A stretch of DNA of 64,000 bases from DT-110 sp030148525 (GTDB taxonomy: Bacteria > Bacteroidota > Bacteroidia > Chitinophagales > Saprospiraceae): positions 2,790,001-2,854,000 of the forward strand of contig OZ245751.1 in NCBI GenBank assembly GCA_965227445.1, written 5' to 3'. The translations under genes were made by a program, and so were the position numbers. Positions 17,918-26,286 of this stretch are shown here, one piece after another. A model generated the notes under the pieces. The model made no database searches. It saw nothing but the letters and a program-made list of their open reading frames with translations, and was not told where the DNA came from. Positions within the stretch are counted from its first letter, which is position 1. Every line of letters begins with the position of its first letter.

Positions 17918-18853
17918 TCACGTACGTGTAGCCAGCAAATACAGCACGGCCATGCGTACCGCCACTCCGTTCTCCACTTGCTGCAGGATGATGGAATGCT
18001 TGGAATCAGCTACATCGCTACTGATCTCCACTCCGCGATTGATGGGACCGGGGTGCATAATGACCAGCTCTTTCCCTACCTGATCCAGTATGCGGCGGTC
18101 AATGCCAAAATACTGAGCGTATTCGCGCAGAGAAGGGAAGTATTTAATATCCTGGCGTTCGAGCTGTATGCGCAGTATGTTGGCAATATCGCACCACTGC
18201 AGGGTCTCTTCGCGATTGTACGAAACGTTAACACCCAGTTTACCAATGTGCTTGGGGATGAGGGTAGGTGGTCCGCAAACAGTTACTTCTGCCCCCAGTT
18301 TTTGCAGGCAAAAGATATTACTCAGGGCCACCCGGGAATGCAGGATATCGCCGAAGATGGCCACCTTTTTGCCCGCCAGGTCTCCCACTTTTTCGCGCAT
18401 GGAGTAAGCATCCAGTAAGGCCTGAGTGGGGTGTTCGTGGGTACCGTCACCGGCATTGATAATATTAGCATCAATATGCTCCGACAGAAACTTAGGGGCT
18501 CCCGGGGCAGGGTGACGCATGACTACCATATCGACCTTCATCGACAAGATGTTATTTACCGTATCCAGTAAGGTCTCTCCTTTTTTAACGGAAGATGATG
18601 ATGATGAGAAATTCACCACATCGGCCGACAGGCGTTTTTCGGCCAGCTCGAAAGATATACGCGTGCGGGTGGAGTTTTCAAAGAAGAGGTTGGCAATGGT
18701 CACATCCCGCAGGGATGGCACCTTCTTGATGGGCCGGTTGATCACCTCTTTAAAGTTATCCGACGTGTGGAAGATCAGGTTGATATCCTCCGGTGTCAGA
18801 TCCTTAATGCCCAGCAGGTGGCGGGTGCTCAAATGTTGCGTAACGGTGCTCAT
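17918..18853 (-). CDS. pyrB: Aspartate carbamoyltransferase catalytic subunit
   Basis: PyrB joins carbamoyl phosphate and aspartate to make N-carbamoyl-aspartate, the committed step of pyrimidine synthesis. The 311-residue product carries the carbamoyl phosphate motif FENSTRTRISFE, the lid Ser/Lys segment SSSSSVKKGETL, DGTHEHPTQALLDA and the C-terminal HPGPINRGVEI. The ATG at 18853 is chosen since it lies 4 bases after the pyrR stop; the frame extends 30 bases further upstream into pyrR. No pyrI or dihydroorotase gene follows. Confidence 0.95.
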   Translation of the reverse strand: MSTVTQHLSTRHLLGIKDLTPEDINLIFHTSDNFKEVINRPIKKVPSLRDVTIANLFFENSTRTRISFELAEKRLSADVVNFSSSSSSVKKGETLLDTVNNILSMKVDMVVMRHPAPGAPKFLSEHIDANIINAGDGTHEHPTQALLDAYSMREKVGDLAGKKVAIFGDILHSRVALSNIFCLQKLGAEVTVCGPPTLIPKHIGKLGVNVSYNREETLQWCDIANILRIQLERQDIKYFPSLREYAQYFGIDRRILDQVGKELVIMHPGPINRGVEISSDVADSKHSIILQQVENGVAVRMAVLYLLATRT

Positions 18854-18857
18854 GGGA

Positions 18858-19415
18858 CTAATCCATATCTTTTTTATGACCAAACAGCAGGACGCGATCC
18901 TGCCCTTCCGATTCGGCCCACTCTACGCGGACATAGGCCTCGTCCAGGGAATCCACCCGCAGGCCGCGGAAGGTGGATTTCACCGGCAAGTGGCGGTTAA
19001 AGCGACGATCGACCATCACCAGCAATTCGACTTTACCCGGTCGCCCGTAGTGATTCAGGGCTGCGAGTGCCGCCGATACCGTGCGGCCGGTGTACAGGAC
19101 ATCATCAACGAGGATTACATTTTTATTCTCAACCAAAAAATCAATATTCGTGGCACTGGCCTCGAGGGGTTTATCCCGCCGCCGGAAATCATCGCGGTAA
19201 AAGGTAATATCCAGCTTGCCGAATTCGATATTTTTCACGCCCATAGCTTCATCGAGTCGATGCAATATTCGCTCGGCCAGTAATACCCCGCGCTGCTGAA
19301 TACCGATAATACAGGTATTCGAAAAGTCATCGAATTCCTCGATCAACTGGTAACAAAGACGGTCGATGGTCAGGGCCATGCGTTCGCGATCCAACAGGAG
19401 TCGTCCTTTATCCAT
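18858..19415 (-). CDS. pyrR: Bifunctional pyr operon regulator / uracil phosphoribosyltransferase
   Basis: PyrR binds pyr mRNA in a uridine-nucleotide-dependent way and usually has uracil phosphoribosyltransferase activity. The 185-residue product has the PRPP-binding loop VILVDDVLYTGRTVSAAL and the family segment CIIGIQQRGVLLAERI, with MVDRRFNRHLPVK near the end. ATG 19415 gives the usual N-terminus; an in-frame ATG at 19436 is possible. It forms an operon with pyrB. A 208-bp minisatellite begins about 92 bases upstream of the start, in the place where regulatory sequence would lie. Confidence 0.93.
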   Translation of the reverse strand: MDKGRLLLDRERMALTIDRLCYQLIEEFDDFSNTCIIGIQQRGVLLAERILHRLDEAMGVKNIEFGKLDITFYRDDFRRRDKPLEASATNIDFLVENKNVILVDDVLYTGRTVSAALAALNHYGRPGKVELLVMVDRRFNRHLPVKSTFRGLRVDSLDEAYVRVEWAESEGQDRVLLFGHKKDMD

Positions 19416-19506
19416 AGGCGTGGTTGGTTTGAGCACAAGATAAGAGACTTACACGACATGGTCCCCGATCCTCTGGGTCGGGCGGTTGATTTTTTTCACT
19501 ATTGTC

Positions 19507-19714
19507 GGGACCGGAAGGGACAGAAGGGACCGGAAGGGACAGAAGGGACAGAAGGGACCGGAAGGGACAGAAGGGACCGGAAGGGACAGAAGGGACAGAA
19601 GGGACCGGAAGGGACAGAAGGGACCGGAAGGGACAGAAGGGACCGGAAGGGACAGAAGGGACCGGAAGGGACAGAAGGGACCGGGAGGGACAGAAGGGAC
19701 CGGAAGGGACAGAA
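19507..19714. repeat. Two-word minisatellite (10-bp and 9-bp units)
   Basis: The 208-bp tract is built of two words, A = GGGACCGGAA (10 copies, one variant) and B = GGGACAGAA (12 copies). They run ABABB ABABB and then AB six times. The 19-bp AB unit is not a multiple of three, so all three plus frames are open and the apparent ORFs here are artefacts. The rest of 19416-19874 holds a short GCGTCGAGCGTC repeat (about 19801-19815) and no supported gene. Confidence 0.93.
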
Positions 19715-19874
19715 GAGAATATGCCCTTGATATTTTTACCTGACTTAACTGCTGCCTGGAGCGTCGCCCGCCTTCGCCCCTTGCAGGCTTCTGCGGCTAG
19801 AGAGCGTCGAGCGTCTTTTTTAATTTCGTTACCATACCTGATTGGGTACCTATCTAGGGGCAGCTTCCGTTCTT

Positions 19875-20000
19875 AATGTGAGGTTGGGCCTCGACTATTT
19901 CGTAAAACATTGATATTCCAGACCCAACCCACCGTATAGGGTACCAGGACCTTTCGCCTGTCCTACTACCTTATATTCTTTACTAAACACAACGTGAGAA
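19875..20000. repeat. Dispersed multi-hairpin repeat, family B copy 4
   Basis: GTGAGGTTGGGC near 19878 pairs with the degenerate GACCCAACC near 19921, followed by a GTATAGGGTACC segment and CCTACTACCTTATA-like text ending AACGTGAGAA. Its order is the reverse of the copy at 8511-8693. It lies just outside the IS4-like element. Confidence 0.6.
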
Positions 20001-20067
20001 CTTGATATTCAGATATTTAGCGACCAAAGTAAACCCCAATCTCACATTTCTTTAAAAGAATCATAGT

Positions 20068-21406
20068 CAATGGTTCGGTAGCAAATTAGGCCGCTATTTT
20101 ACCCAAGCGCCTTATTCTCCGTTTTACTTTTCTAATTTTATCGGAATTAGGGTCAATTTCTAAGTTTGAAATAAATATTTCAAGCATATATTCGTTGAGC
20201 AATTCCGTTTTCACATCGGCCATAGAAAATGAGGTTCGTTCATCTTTTGGCTTGTCCAGATGAAAGACAGCTTTTGCGATATTTACTGCCGTCAAAGAAG
20301 CATTATGATGAAAATGGAGCTTGCCTTGGGTCCTTGCCTGGCAGTGATTCAACCCAGTAAACTGCTTTGCATCTCTGAATATGAACTCAATTTGGAACCT
20401 GGCCTTATAGAAAAGATAAATCTGCAACCCACCCTGTTTTAGATCCGTGCTGAATAAGAACTGGACCCTTCCATTTGGTTCGCCATCGGTTAAAAACTCA
20501 ATATAGCACAGCTTTATTTTGCGTTTTAGTTGGACATGATAGACCAGTCCTTCATACAGTACAACTTGATCATCTTGATGAACTTTTTTGATCCTCCTTT
20601 TATCAACTTTTCGGGTATCGATTTTTCCATCGTAGAGTTTGGGTCGCCCCGGCTTACCAGTCGGCTTGGCGTGGTTAAGGTATCTCAGGTTTGCATCATT
20701 TCGAAGCTTGCTGATCAGGTGCAAAGGCGTTTTATTGAGGATAGCATCTACAAACTTCTGCTTAGCAAAAAATCCATCAACGCACAAATAGTCTGCCATT
20801 TGCCCTAGTTCATGGGCTCTGGAAGTAACCATATCCGCATAGTGGTCGATACGGGTCCAGTCTTTAGCCTCCAAAGTCTTCTTATTGGGTGTCTGGACAC
20901 TGAGTAGGTGGAAGCCCGTATTGTTTGCTATGTCGATAAGAGCTAATCCAGTAATTTCGAGGCCTCGCAAACTCTTGCGGGCACAACCGCTGTAGAAGTA
21001 GTCGATGTTCGGGGTAGATTTTCCACTCTTGGGGATATAACTCGGATCGAGAGCCAGCACAGTATGGCCACTAAGATGATTTTGGGAAAGTGCAATGTTA
21101 AATGCCATGAAATCAAAGTCCTTCTCGTAATTATCTCGGTAGGACCGTTCATTATAAACGCCATACCTGGATAGCCCTAAAAAATTATGACGGCCACGCA
21201 TGATTAGAATGAGCAGGAAAATATGCTCCATAAATCGACGGCGGCAAACGTTGAGACCTTCTAATTGATTCAGTATATTTGCAATGAGCTTCCGGCTCTT
21301 TTCCATGGGGGGTTGGCTTTTGAGTTGTGGAAAACACAAAATCAACTTTCTCATGGAATTTTTAAAATCACCTCGCCATCTTCCTCATTTTACTACCGAA
21401 CCATTG
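20068..21406 (-). mobile_element. Complete IS4-like insertion sequence
   Basis: The element is 1339 bp with terminal inverted repeats CAATGGTTCGGTAGCAAA (20068-20085) and its near-exact complement at 21389-21406 (17 of 18 match). It is flanked on both sides by the 5-bp target duplication ATAGT (20063-20067 and 21407-21411). The transposase gene fills it and is intact, so the element may still be active. Intact ends and duplication suggest a recent insertion. Confidence 0.93.
20086..21354 (-). CDS. IS4-like DDE transposase
   Basis: The transposase (422 residues) carries the DDE triad: Asp103 in LALDPSYIPKSG, Asp193 in YLCVDGFFAK and Glu323. Glu323 lies inside the IS4 signature Y-2-R-3-E-6-K (Tyr316, Arg319, Glu323, Lys330). 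The long insertion between the second Asp and Glu is beta-strand-like, as is usual in this group. No frameshift or internal stop is visible. The stop codon abuts the left inverted repeat. An in-frame ATG 16 codons in is a second possible start. The 5-bp target duplication is shorter than in classical IS4, so the exact subgroup is open. Confidence 0.93.
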   Translation of the reverse strand: MRKLILCFPQLKSQPPMEKSRKLIANILNQLEGLNVCRRRFMEHIFLLILIMRGRHNFLGLSRYGVYNERSYRDNYEKDFDFMAFNIALSQNHLSGHTVLALDPSYIPKSGKSTPNIDYFYSGCARKSLRGLEITGLALIDIANNTGFHLLSVQTPNKKTLEAKDWTRIDHYADMVTSRAHELGQMADYLCVDGFFAKQKFVDAILNKTPLHLISKLRNDANLRYLNHAKPTGKPGRPKLYDGKIDTRKVDKRRIKKVHQDDQVVLYEGLVYHVQLKRKIKLCYIEFLTDGEPNGRVQFLFSTDLKQGGLQIYLFYKARFQIEFIFRDAKQFTGLNHCQARTQGKLHFHHNASLTAVNIAKAVFHLDKPKDERTSFSMADVKTELLNEYMLEIFISNLEIDPNSDKIRKVKRRIRRLGKIAA

Positions 21407-21570
21407 ATAGTATTACTTCTAAAAGAAAATCCCGGTTAATTATGGCTTATAAGTGGATTTTAAAGGCAATTGTCCAAAAGGCATTATCGTTCCTACCCCA
21501 TCCGGAAAGGGCTAATTATTGGTTCCAAAAAAACGTAACCAAAGGGGTGGAACTGACCGATGAGTATTTA

Positions 21571-23314
21571 GGGCTTCCTCAAAAAGTCAACGCCACCGGA
21601 GTTCTTTTTCTGTCCCACGCCGGGTGCTGGCGAAAAAGAGCGTAGCAGTCGCTGATTTGATCTAGTATTTCTTGCCAGACCTTATCACAAGCCCTGCATA
21701 AGGCCTGAGCAAAGAATAAAAAAGATAAAGAAACTCCCGATAAATGGACCTTTAACAGGTTCATTGCCAGGAATATAAGGTGCACTTCCGCTGGAATCGT
21801 CTGCGATAGCTTTGCCTGTATCTTGTCGAGCCCGTAGCGGACTTTAGCCTGTCCGAACTTGCCCTCAATCTCTGATCGCTTATTATTTCGTTTTCGAGCC
21901 TTGTTGCGCTCGCTTTTGCTTTGTTTCTTCTTGCGGCCCACTGCCGGGCCATTATGCTTTATGCCTCTGTCTTTCAGGTACTTGCGGTTTTCACGGGTCC
22001 AGTAGATTTGATCGGCAAGTACCTCGGCCGGATAATACCCATACATCGATTTGTAGGCCTCTATTTGGTCTTTGAGGTACTTGGCTTCATTAAAGGCATT
22101 AAAGTCGATCTGATCCGCTCTGGCGATGCCTTCGCTCATGGAGGCATTGATCTTAGGGCCGAACTCGGTGTTTTTTGTGCCCCCTTTGCCGCGCTTGATC
22201 GGGCGCACCATTGGTTTGTCGATACTGACCAGACGGTTGTCTATCTGTCTGCGTTTGTCGCGGTACATGATCTCCTGTTGGCGGTATAGCTCCTGGATCA
22301 CCCACAGGTGTTTCCATTGGGTGGCTGTCCAGGGGATGCTCTTTTCAGCGTCCTGCAGTTTGTCCAGCATGCCTTCGATGGTCTTGAGGTTACGGCGAAC
22401 ATAGCGCAGTTGTTGTCCGGTGGCTTTGCGGACACTCTTTTTGTCTTTGCGTCGCTTCTTACTGAAGCTCACGTAGTTCTGGCGGGCTTTACGTCGGTAG
22501 GTCCTGGGCTTTGTTGGCCATAGGTCACGGGCCGACTCAAACAATGCATCAATCAAAGCTTCGCTTTTCAGCCGGGCTTCTGCCAGTAATCTGGTGTCGG
22601 TCGGATAGGCGATGTTGACCGGGCTAACGGTGGCGTCTACCATCAACGTTCCCCGGTTGGTTGGCTCCTCTGGCTTCTGGTCCACGAGCTTTTCCTGATC
22701 GGCGGCCTGCTCCTTTTCCGGTGACTGTGGTGGAACTTCGGGAGGCTTGCCATCTCCCGGTCGACGACGGTGTTTGACCACCTTCAGGTTCCGGGCCTGA
22801 TTGATGACCAAGTCGTTCAGTTTGGCAGCTCCTTCTTTACCCAGGCGCTTGCGGATCTCTACAAACAGGCTCGGCACGAACACCGGTTCGATCTGGAAGC
22901 TGCTCAGTCCCACGAAGTACTGCGCATAGATGTTTTCCTGGATGTACGGTATAGTATCTTCATCCGTCAGGTTCTCCAGGTGTTTGACCAGCAAGGCACC
23001 CAGTACAATGCGCAGGTCAACAGTGGGACGTCCCATGTTGCTGCTCAGGGACGAAAAGAAAACTTTGGCCATCTCGTCCCAGGGAACTAACTCAGCCATC
23101 TTCACCCAGCGGTTCTCCGGCGACAGCGACTGATCGAAGGGCGTCTTAAACAAACTCAGGGTACGTTCACTGGCGGGTGTGTAGTAGATCATGCGAAGTG
23201 CAAGCTTTTTTCACAAGATACCCCGCATTCCACGGTTTTGTAAATAATACATCTTGCATTTTACCAACATAAATTGTTGGTATTGTGGATAAAGCGTACT
23301 TTTTGAGGAAGCTC
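21571..23314 (-). mobile_element. Complete IS1182/IS5-like insertion sequence
   Basis: The element is 1744 bp. The left end GGGCTTCCTCAAAAAGT (21571-21587) is the complement of the right end at 23298-23314 with one mismatch. It is flanked by a 6-bp duplication TATTTA (21565-21570 and 23315-23320). The interrupted methyltransferase frame is restored exactly when the element plus one TATTTA is removed, which confirms the ends independently. Confidence 0.94.
21579..23192 (-). CDS. IS1182/IS5-like transposase
   Basis: The product (537 residues) starts with a DUF772-like N-terminal domain (about 30-115, NMGRPTVDLRIVLGALLVKHLENLTDEDT). The DDE residues are Asp186 in MVDATVSP, Asp394 in VLADQIYWTRENR and Glu443 in RSEIEGKFGQAKVRYGL. 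A Lys/Arg-rich stretch precedes the last motif. The reading frame is intact and its stop codon lies inside the left inverted repeat. About 120 bases separate the start from the right end and would hold the promoter. The element is probably mobile. Confidence 0.92.
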   Translation of the reverse strand: MIYYTPASERTLSLFKTPFDQSLSPENRWVKMAELVPWDEMAKVFFSSLSSNMGRPTVDLRIVLGALLVKHLENLTDEDTIPYIQENIYAQYFVGLSSFQIEPVFVPSLFVEIRKRLGKEGAAKLNDLVINQARNLKVVKHRRRPGDGKPPEVPPQSPEKEQAADQEKLVDQKPEEPTNRGTLMVDATVSPVNIAYPTDTRLLAEARLKSEALIDALFESARDLWPTKPRTYRRKARQNYVSFSKKRRKDKKSVRKATGQQLRYVRRNLKTIEGMLDKLQDAEKSIPWTATQWKHLWVIQELYRQQEIMYRDKRRQIDNRLVSIDKPMVRPIKRGKGGTKNTEFGPKINASMSEGIARADQIDFNAFNEAKYLKDQIEAYKSMYGYYPAEVLADQIYWTRENRKYLKDRGIKHNGPAVGRKKKQSKSERNKARKRNNKRSEIEGKFGQAKVRYGLDKIQAKLSQTIPAEVHLIFLAMNLLKVHLSGVSLSFLFFAQALCRACDKVWQEILDQISDCYALFRQHPAWDRKRTPVALTF

Positions 23315-24124
23315 TATTTAGGTTATAAAGTGCGTCATGCTTCTGATCATTTGACCTATTTCCATAAATATGGGCAACCCAGTCAGAACAGTCAAGTCCT
23401 GGAATTAGGTACTGGGTGGTATCCTTTTGTTCCTTTGCTCTTTTATCTGGCCGAGGGCGGCCAAGTTACCTCCATTGATATCCAATCCTGGATGACCAAA
23501 GATTCTGCTACGAAGGCAATTGATCGACTTTTCGAATGGAAAAAAGACGGCCGCCTAACTGAAGTATTCTCACACCCTCAATCAGAGGCGCGATGGAAAA
23601 AGCTTGATGCCATACGTAAAAAACCAGAAAAGAAAACGTTGGCCTCCATTGCAAAGAAGATCAACCTGACTTTGGTTCAGGGTGACATCCGAACCGTGGA
23701 CCTTCCAGGAGGGAACTTCGATCTGATATGCTCTAACAACACTTACGAGCATATCTATCCTGAAGTACTAAGCGGAATAATAGGCAGGTTTAAGCGATTG
23801 GTGAAAAAAGGTGGTATCATGAGCCATTTTATTGATATGACCGATCATTTTGCTCATTTTGATAAGCAAATTACCGTATATCACTTTCTCCGATTCAGCC
23901 CGTCCACCTGGCGATTGATCGACAATTCCATACAACCACAAAACCGGATGCGATTACCGCAATACATTGAAATGTATCAAGCCCTCTCCGTTCCCGTAAC
24001 GGAAACCGTGATCTGGTCCTACGATCCCGAAGAACTAAGTGACTTGCCCATCCACGAAACTTTTCAAAAATTCAGTCTTGATGAATTAGCTATCAAGCAT
24101 GGATACATTATTTCGAAGTACTGA

Positions 24125-24420
24125 GTCTTCCAGATTAGAATTGCATGTATTCATGCCTGATCTTTATAAGGGTCTAGTTAAAAGAGCCTATAGCCTAATT
24201 GAGCACTTAGCATTTAGCATTCATCATTCCAGTCAATATGCATTCATCCTTTCAAAAAAAGCAGCCACCGGATTAAACCTTCCCATTGCCGGTTCGTCCA
24301 ACCCCCGAAACCCACTCATAAGGATGTACCCGGAGCCGGCAGGCGGGAAGGGCCCCTCCCCTGCCCTGGTATCTGTATGTCCCGGTGGAATGATTACATC
24401 GTCAAAAAACCATACTGACC
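24125..24420. other. Intergenic region without a supported gene
   Basis: One plus-strand frame crosses this stretch but has no start signal, conserved motif or sensible amino-acid profile. I see no strong hairpin or promoter box. Confidence 0.5.
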
Positions 24421-25263
24421 ATGAAAAAGCAAATCCTATTCGTACTCGGAATCGCCCTGCTGGCAAGCGCCTGTAATGACGACCCCATGATCGATGAAAG
24501 CTCCGAAGAGCTGGCCTCCGAAGAAATTACTGCTGAGGTCGAATTAGCTACCGTCGAAGATCTTATTCAGGATACCGAAACGGAGGTCGACCTGCAGTTA
24601 GCTTTGCGAAGCGATCCAGACGCTACTACTACCTGTGCAACCATTACCCGGGTACCGGAAGAAGGCTTTCCCGCAACCATTACCATCGACTTTGGTGAGG
24701 GTTGCGAAGGCCCCAACGGCCGCGTCCGCGCCGGACAAATCCTGGTGCGCCAAACCGACAGCCTGCACCTTGCCGGTGCCGAGCGCCAATTGACCTTCAA
24801 CGGCTTTTCCGTAGACGGTGTCCAGTTGGCGGGCACCCGCCTGCTGACCAATCAGGGGACTAATGACTTGGGCCAGCCTGTCTGGGAGCGAAAGGTTATC
24901 GATGCAGAAGTGACCTTTCCGGATGGTACGTCCCTCACCTGGAACAGTGCCTACCGCCGCACCCAGATACGTGGATTTAATACCCGTATAAAGATCGACG
25001 ATGTGTTCCGGACGGTTGGCACTACCGAAGGAATCAGTCGCAATGGTATAGCCTACAGCATGACCATCAGCGAACCGCTGATCAACAGCCGCGACTGTCG
25101 CTGGATACAATCCGGTCAATTAGAGGTAACCCGCGGGGATGCCATGCGCACCGTCGACTTTGGCAATGGATTCTGTGACCCCATCGCTACCATCACTGCA
25201 CCGAACGGGCAATCGCGTCGTATTCGCCTCGATAATGAGTGGTGGCAATGGGTCAATGGATAG
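24421..25263 (+). CDS. Unrecognised secreted lipoprotein
   Basis: The 280-residue product starts with a lipoprotein signal (lipobox ASAC, Cys about 18), followed by a strongly acidic stretch (residues 19-60, rich in Glu and Asp). The rest is beta-rich with four Cys beyond the lipobox (TTCATI, GEGCEGP, SRDCRW, NGFCDP) that could form two disulfides. No enzyme motif is seen. Many Bacteroidota genomes carry lipoproteins of this shape without known function. A TATACC-type repeat and a strong terminator follow the stop. Confidence 0.85.
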   Translation: MKKQILFVLGIALLASACNDDPMIDESSEELASEEITAEVELATVEDLIQDTETEVDLQLALRSDPDATTTCATITRVPEEGFPATITIDFGEGCEGPNGRVRAGQILVRQTDSLHLAGAERQLTFNGFSVDGVQLAGTRLLTNQGTNDLGQPVWERKVIDAEVTFPDGTSLTWNSAYRRTQIRGFNTRIKIDDVFRTVGTTEGISRNGIAYSMTISEPLINSRDCRWIQSGQLEVTRGDAMRTVDFGNGFCDPIATITAPNGQSRRIRLDNEWWQWVNG

Positions 25264-25290
25264 CCACCTTCCCGTAATCCCATAAATATT

Positions 25291-25345
25291 TATACCAACA
25301 ACGAAGGGGTTTTGGGCTTTGCCAAACCTATTTGGAAGCGGTATA
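25291..25345. repeat. TATACCG multi-hairpin element, family A copy (short form)
   Basis: This 55-bp copy begins TATACCAACAACGAAG and ends GGAAGCGGTATA, so it has the two ends of the family but lacks most of the middle. It lies in reverse orientation to the copies at 30779 and 49873. Confidence 0.65.
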
Positions 25346-25380
25346 GCCGGCAGAAGCAGCAGCTTCTCGCCGGTTTTTTT
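25346..25380 (+). terminator. Rho-independent terminator
   Basis: A GC-rich stem (CCGGC plus GAAGC with GCTTC plus GCCGG, 25347-25373) is followed by eight T residues. It ends the lipoprotein transcript. Confidence 0.8.
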
Positions 25381-25462
25381 TGATCAGGGGATTCTGTAGC
25401 CATTGAATACCAAAATTTTTCAGCAATTTACGGCCTCTAACCACCAATGGAATCCCCATTTT

Positions 25463-26179
25463 ATGCCCTTAAAGCTCTCCATCATCATTCCCGTCTACAA
25501 TGAAGCAGCCACCGTCGCCAATCTGCTTGATAAAGTATTGGCCGTTGTGCTCCCCCAATTTATGGCAAAAGAGCTGATCGTGGTTAATGATTGCTCTACC
25601 GACGGGACAGCCCAAACGATACGGACCTATCTGGCCAATCACCCGGGTGTGCCCATAACCATGCTGGAGCACGAAGTTAATAAAGGGAAGGGAGCGGCCT
25701 TGCACACCGGCATCGCCAAGGCCTCGGGTGACTTTGTCATCATCCAGGATGCCGACCTGGAATACGATCCCAATGAATATCACCTGCTGCTCAAGCCCTT
25801 ACTCGACGGGGTGGCTGATGTGGTCTACGGCTCACGCTTTATGGGAGGGAACCCACACCGAGTGCTTTTCTTCTGGCACAGCATCGGCAATAAATTCCTC
25901 ACCTTCTTATCGAACGCTTTCACTAATCTGAATCTCACCGATATGGAGACTTGTTACAAAGTCTTCCGCCGCGAAATCATCCAATCTATTAAGCTAAAGG
26001 AAAAACGCTTCGGGTTCGAACCGGAAGTGACCGCCAAAGTTGCCCGTATACCCGGTATCCGAATCTACGAAGTGGGCATCTCCTACTTCGGACGCACCTA
26101 CGAGGAGGGTAAAAAGATCAACTGGAAGGATGGCTTCCGGGCGATCTGGTGCATCTTTAAGTACAACCTTATCAGGTAA
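25463..26179 (+). CDS. Family 2 glycosyltransferase (dolichol-phosphate-mannose synthase-like)
   Basis: The 238-residue protein transfers a sugar from a nucleotide donor, probably to a lipid carrier such as undecaprenyl phosphate. It shows the GT-A start SIIIPVYNEAATVANLL, VVNDCSTDGT, NKGKGAALHTG and the DxD-type motif IQDADLEYDP. The C-terminal segment ETCYKVFRREI and SYFGRTYEEGKKINW is characteristic of the DPM1-like branch. No transmembrane helix is present, unlike the GtrB type. ATG 25463 opens directly on the catalytic domain, while the longer frame from 25403 has no support. The gene stands alone behind a terminator. Confidence 0.9.
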   Translation: MPLKLSIIIPVYNEAATVANLLDKVLAVVLPQFMAKELIVVNDCSTDGTAQTIRTYLANHPGVPITMLEHEVNKGKGAALHTGIAKASGDFVIIQDADLEYDPNEYHLLLKPLLDGVADVVYGSRFMGGNPHRVLFFWHSIGNKFLTFLSNAFTNLNLTDMETCYKVFRREIIQSIKLKEKRFGFEPEVTAKVARIPGIRIYEVGISYFGRTYEEGKKINWKDGFRAIWCIFKYNLIR

Positions 26180-26282
26180 GAGGTTTGAGGTTTGGGGTTT
26201 GAGGTAAGGTCAGAGGTAACCTCAAACCCCAAACCTGGCCTATTGCCTTACCTAAAACCCCAAACCTCAAACCTAAAACCTG
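26173..26282. repeat. Inverted GGTTTGAGG-word array, family C copy 2
   Basis: CAGGTAAGAGGTTTGAGG-type words on the left are mirrored by CCTCAAACC-type words on the right. The array starts within the last codons of the glycosyltransferase gene and ends four bases before the stop of glnS on the other strand. Confidence 0.7.
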
Positions 26283-26286
26283 TCTA

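Larger units (their letters stand above)
21442..24124 (+). pseudogene. SAM-dependent methyltransferase gene split by an IS
   Basis: The 5' part (21442-21570, 43 codons) and the 3' part (from 23321 to the stop at 24124, 267 codons) form one continuous frame. This appears once the element at 21571-23314 and one copy of the TATTTA duplication are removed. The rejoined product is about 310 residues and reads through the junction as LTDEYLGYKVRHASDHL. The 3' part carries the SAM-binding motif VLELGTGWYPFVPLL and LICSNNTYEHIYPE, typical of class I methyltransferases. The substrate is unknown. The 3' fragment has an ATG-less start and lacks the conserved N-terminal helix region, so it is probably inactive. 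The IS4-like element lies 31 bases upstream of the start codon and may also have removed the promoter. Confidence 0.9.

Noticed and set aside
19458..19876. Three overlapping plus-strand frames with GPEGTEG/RDRRDRKGQ repeats
   Set aside because: They are translations of the 19-bp minisatellite, open in all three frames because the words contain no stop codon. No start signal or family.
23285..24124. 3' methyltransferase fragment as an intact gene starting in the IS
   Set aside because: The frame before 23321 reads through the IS end and has no ATG near a plausible site; the family N-terminus lies on the other side of the element.
24099..24476. 125-codon plus-strand frame between methyltransferase and lipoprotein genes
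   Set aside because: Overlaps both neighbours in another frame, no motif, and no promoter or ribosome site.
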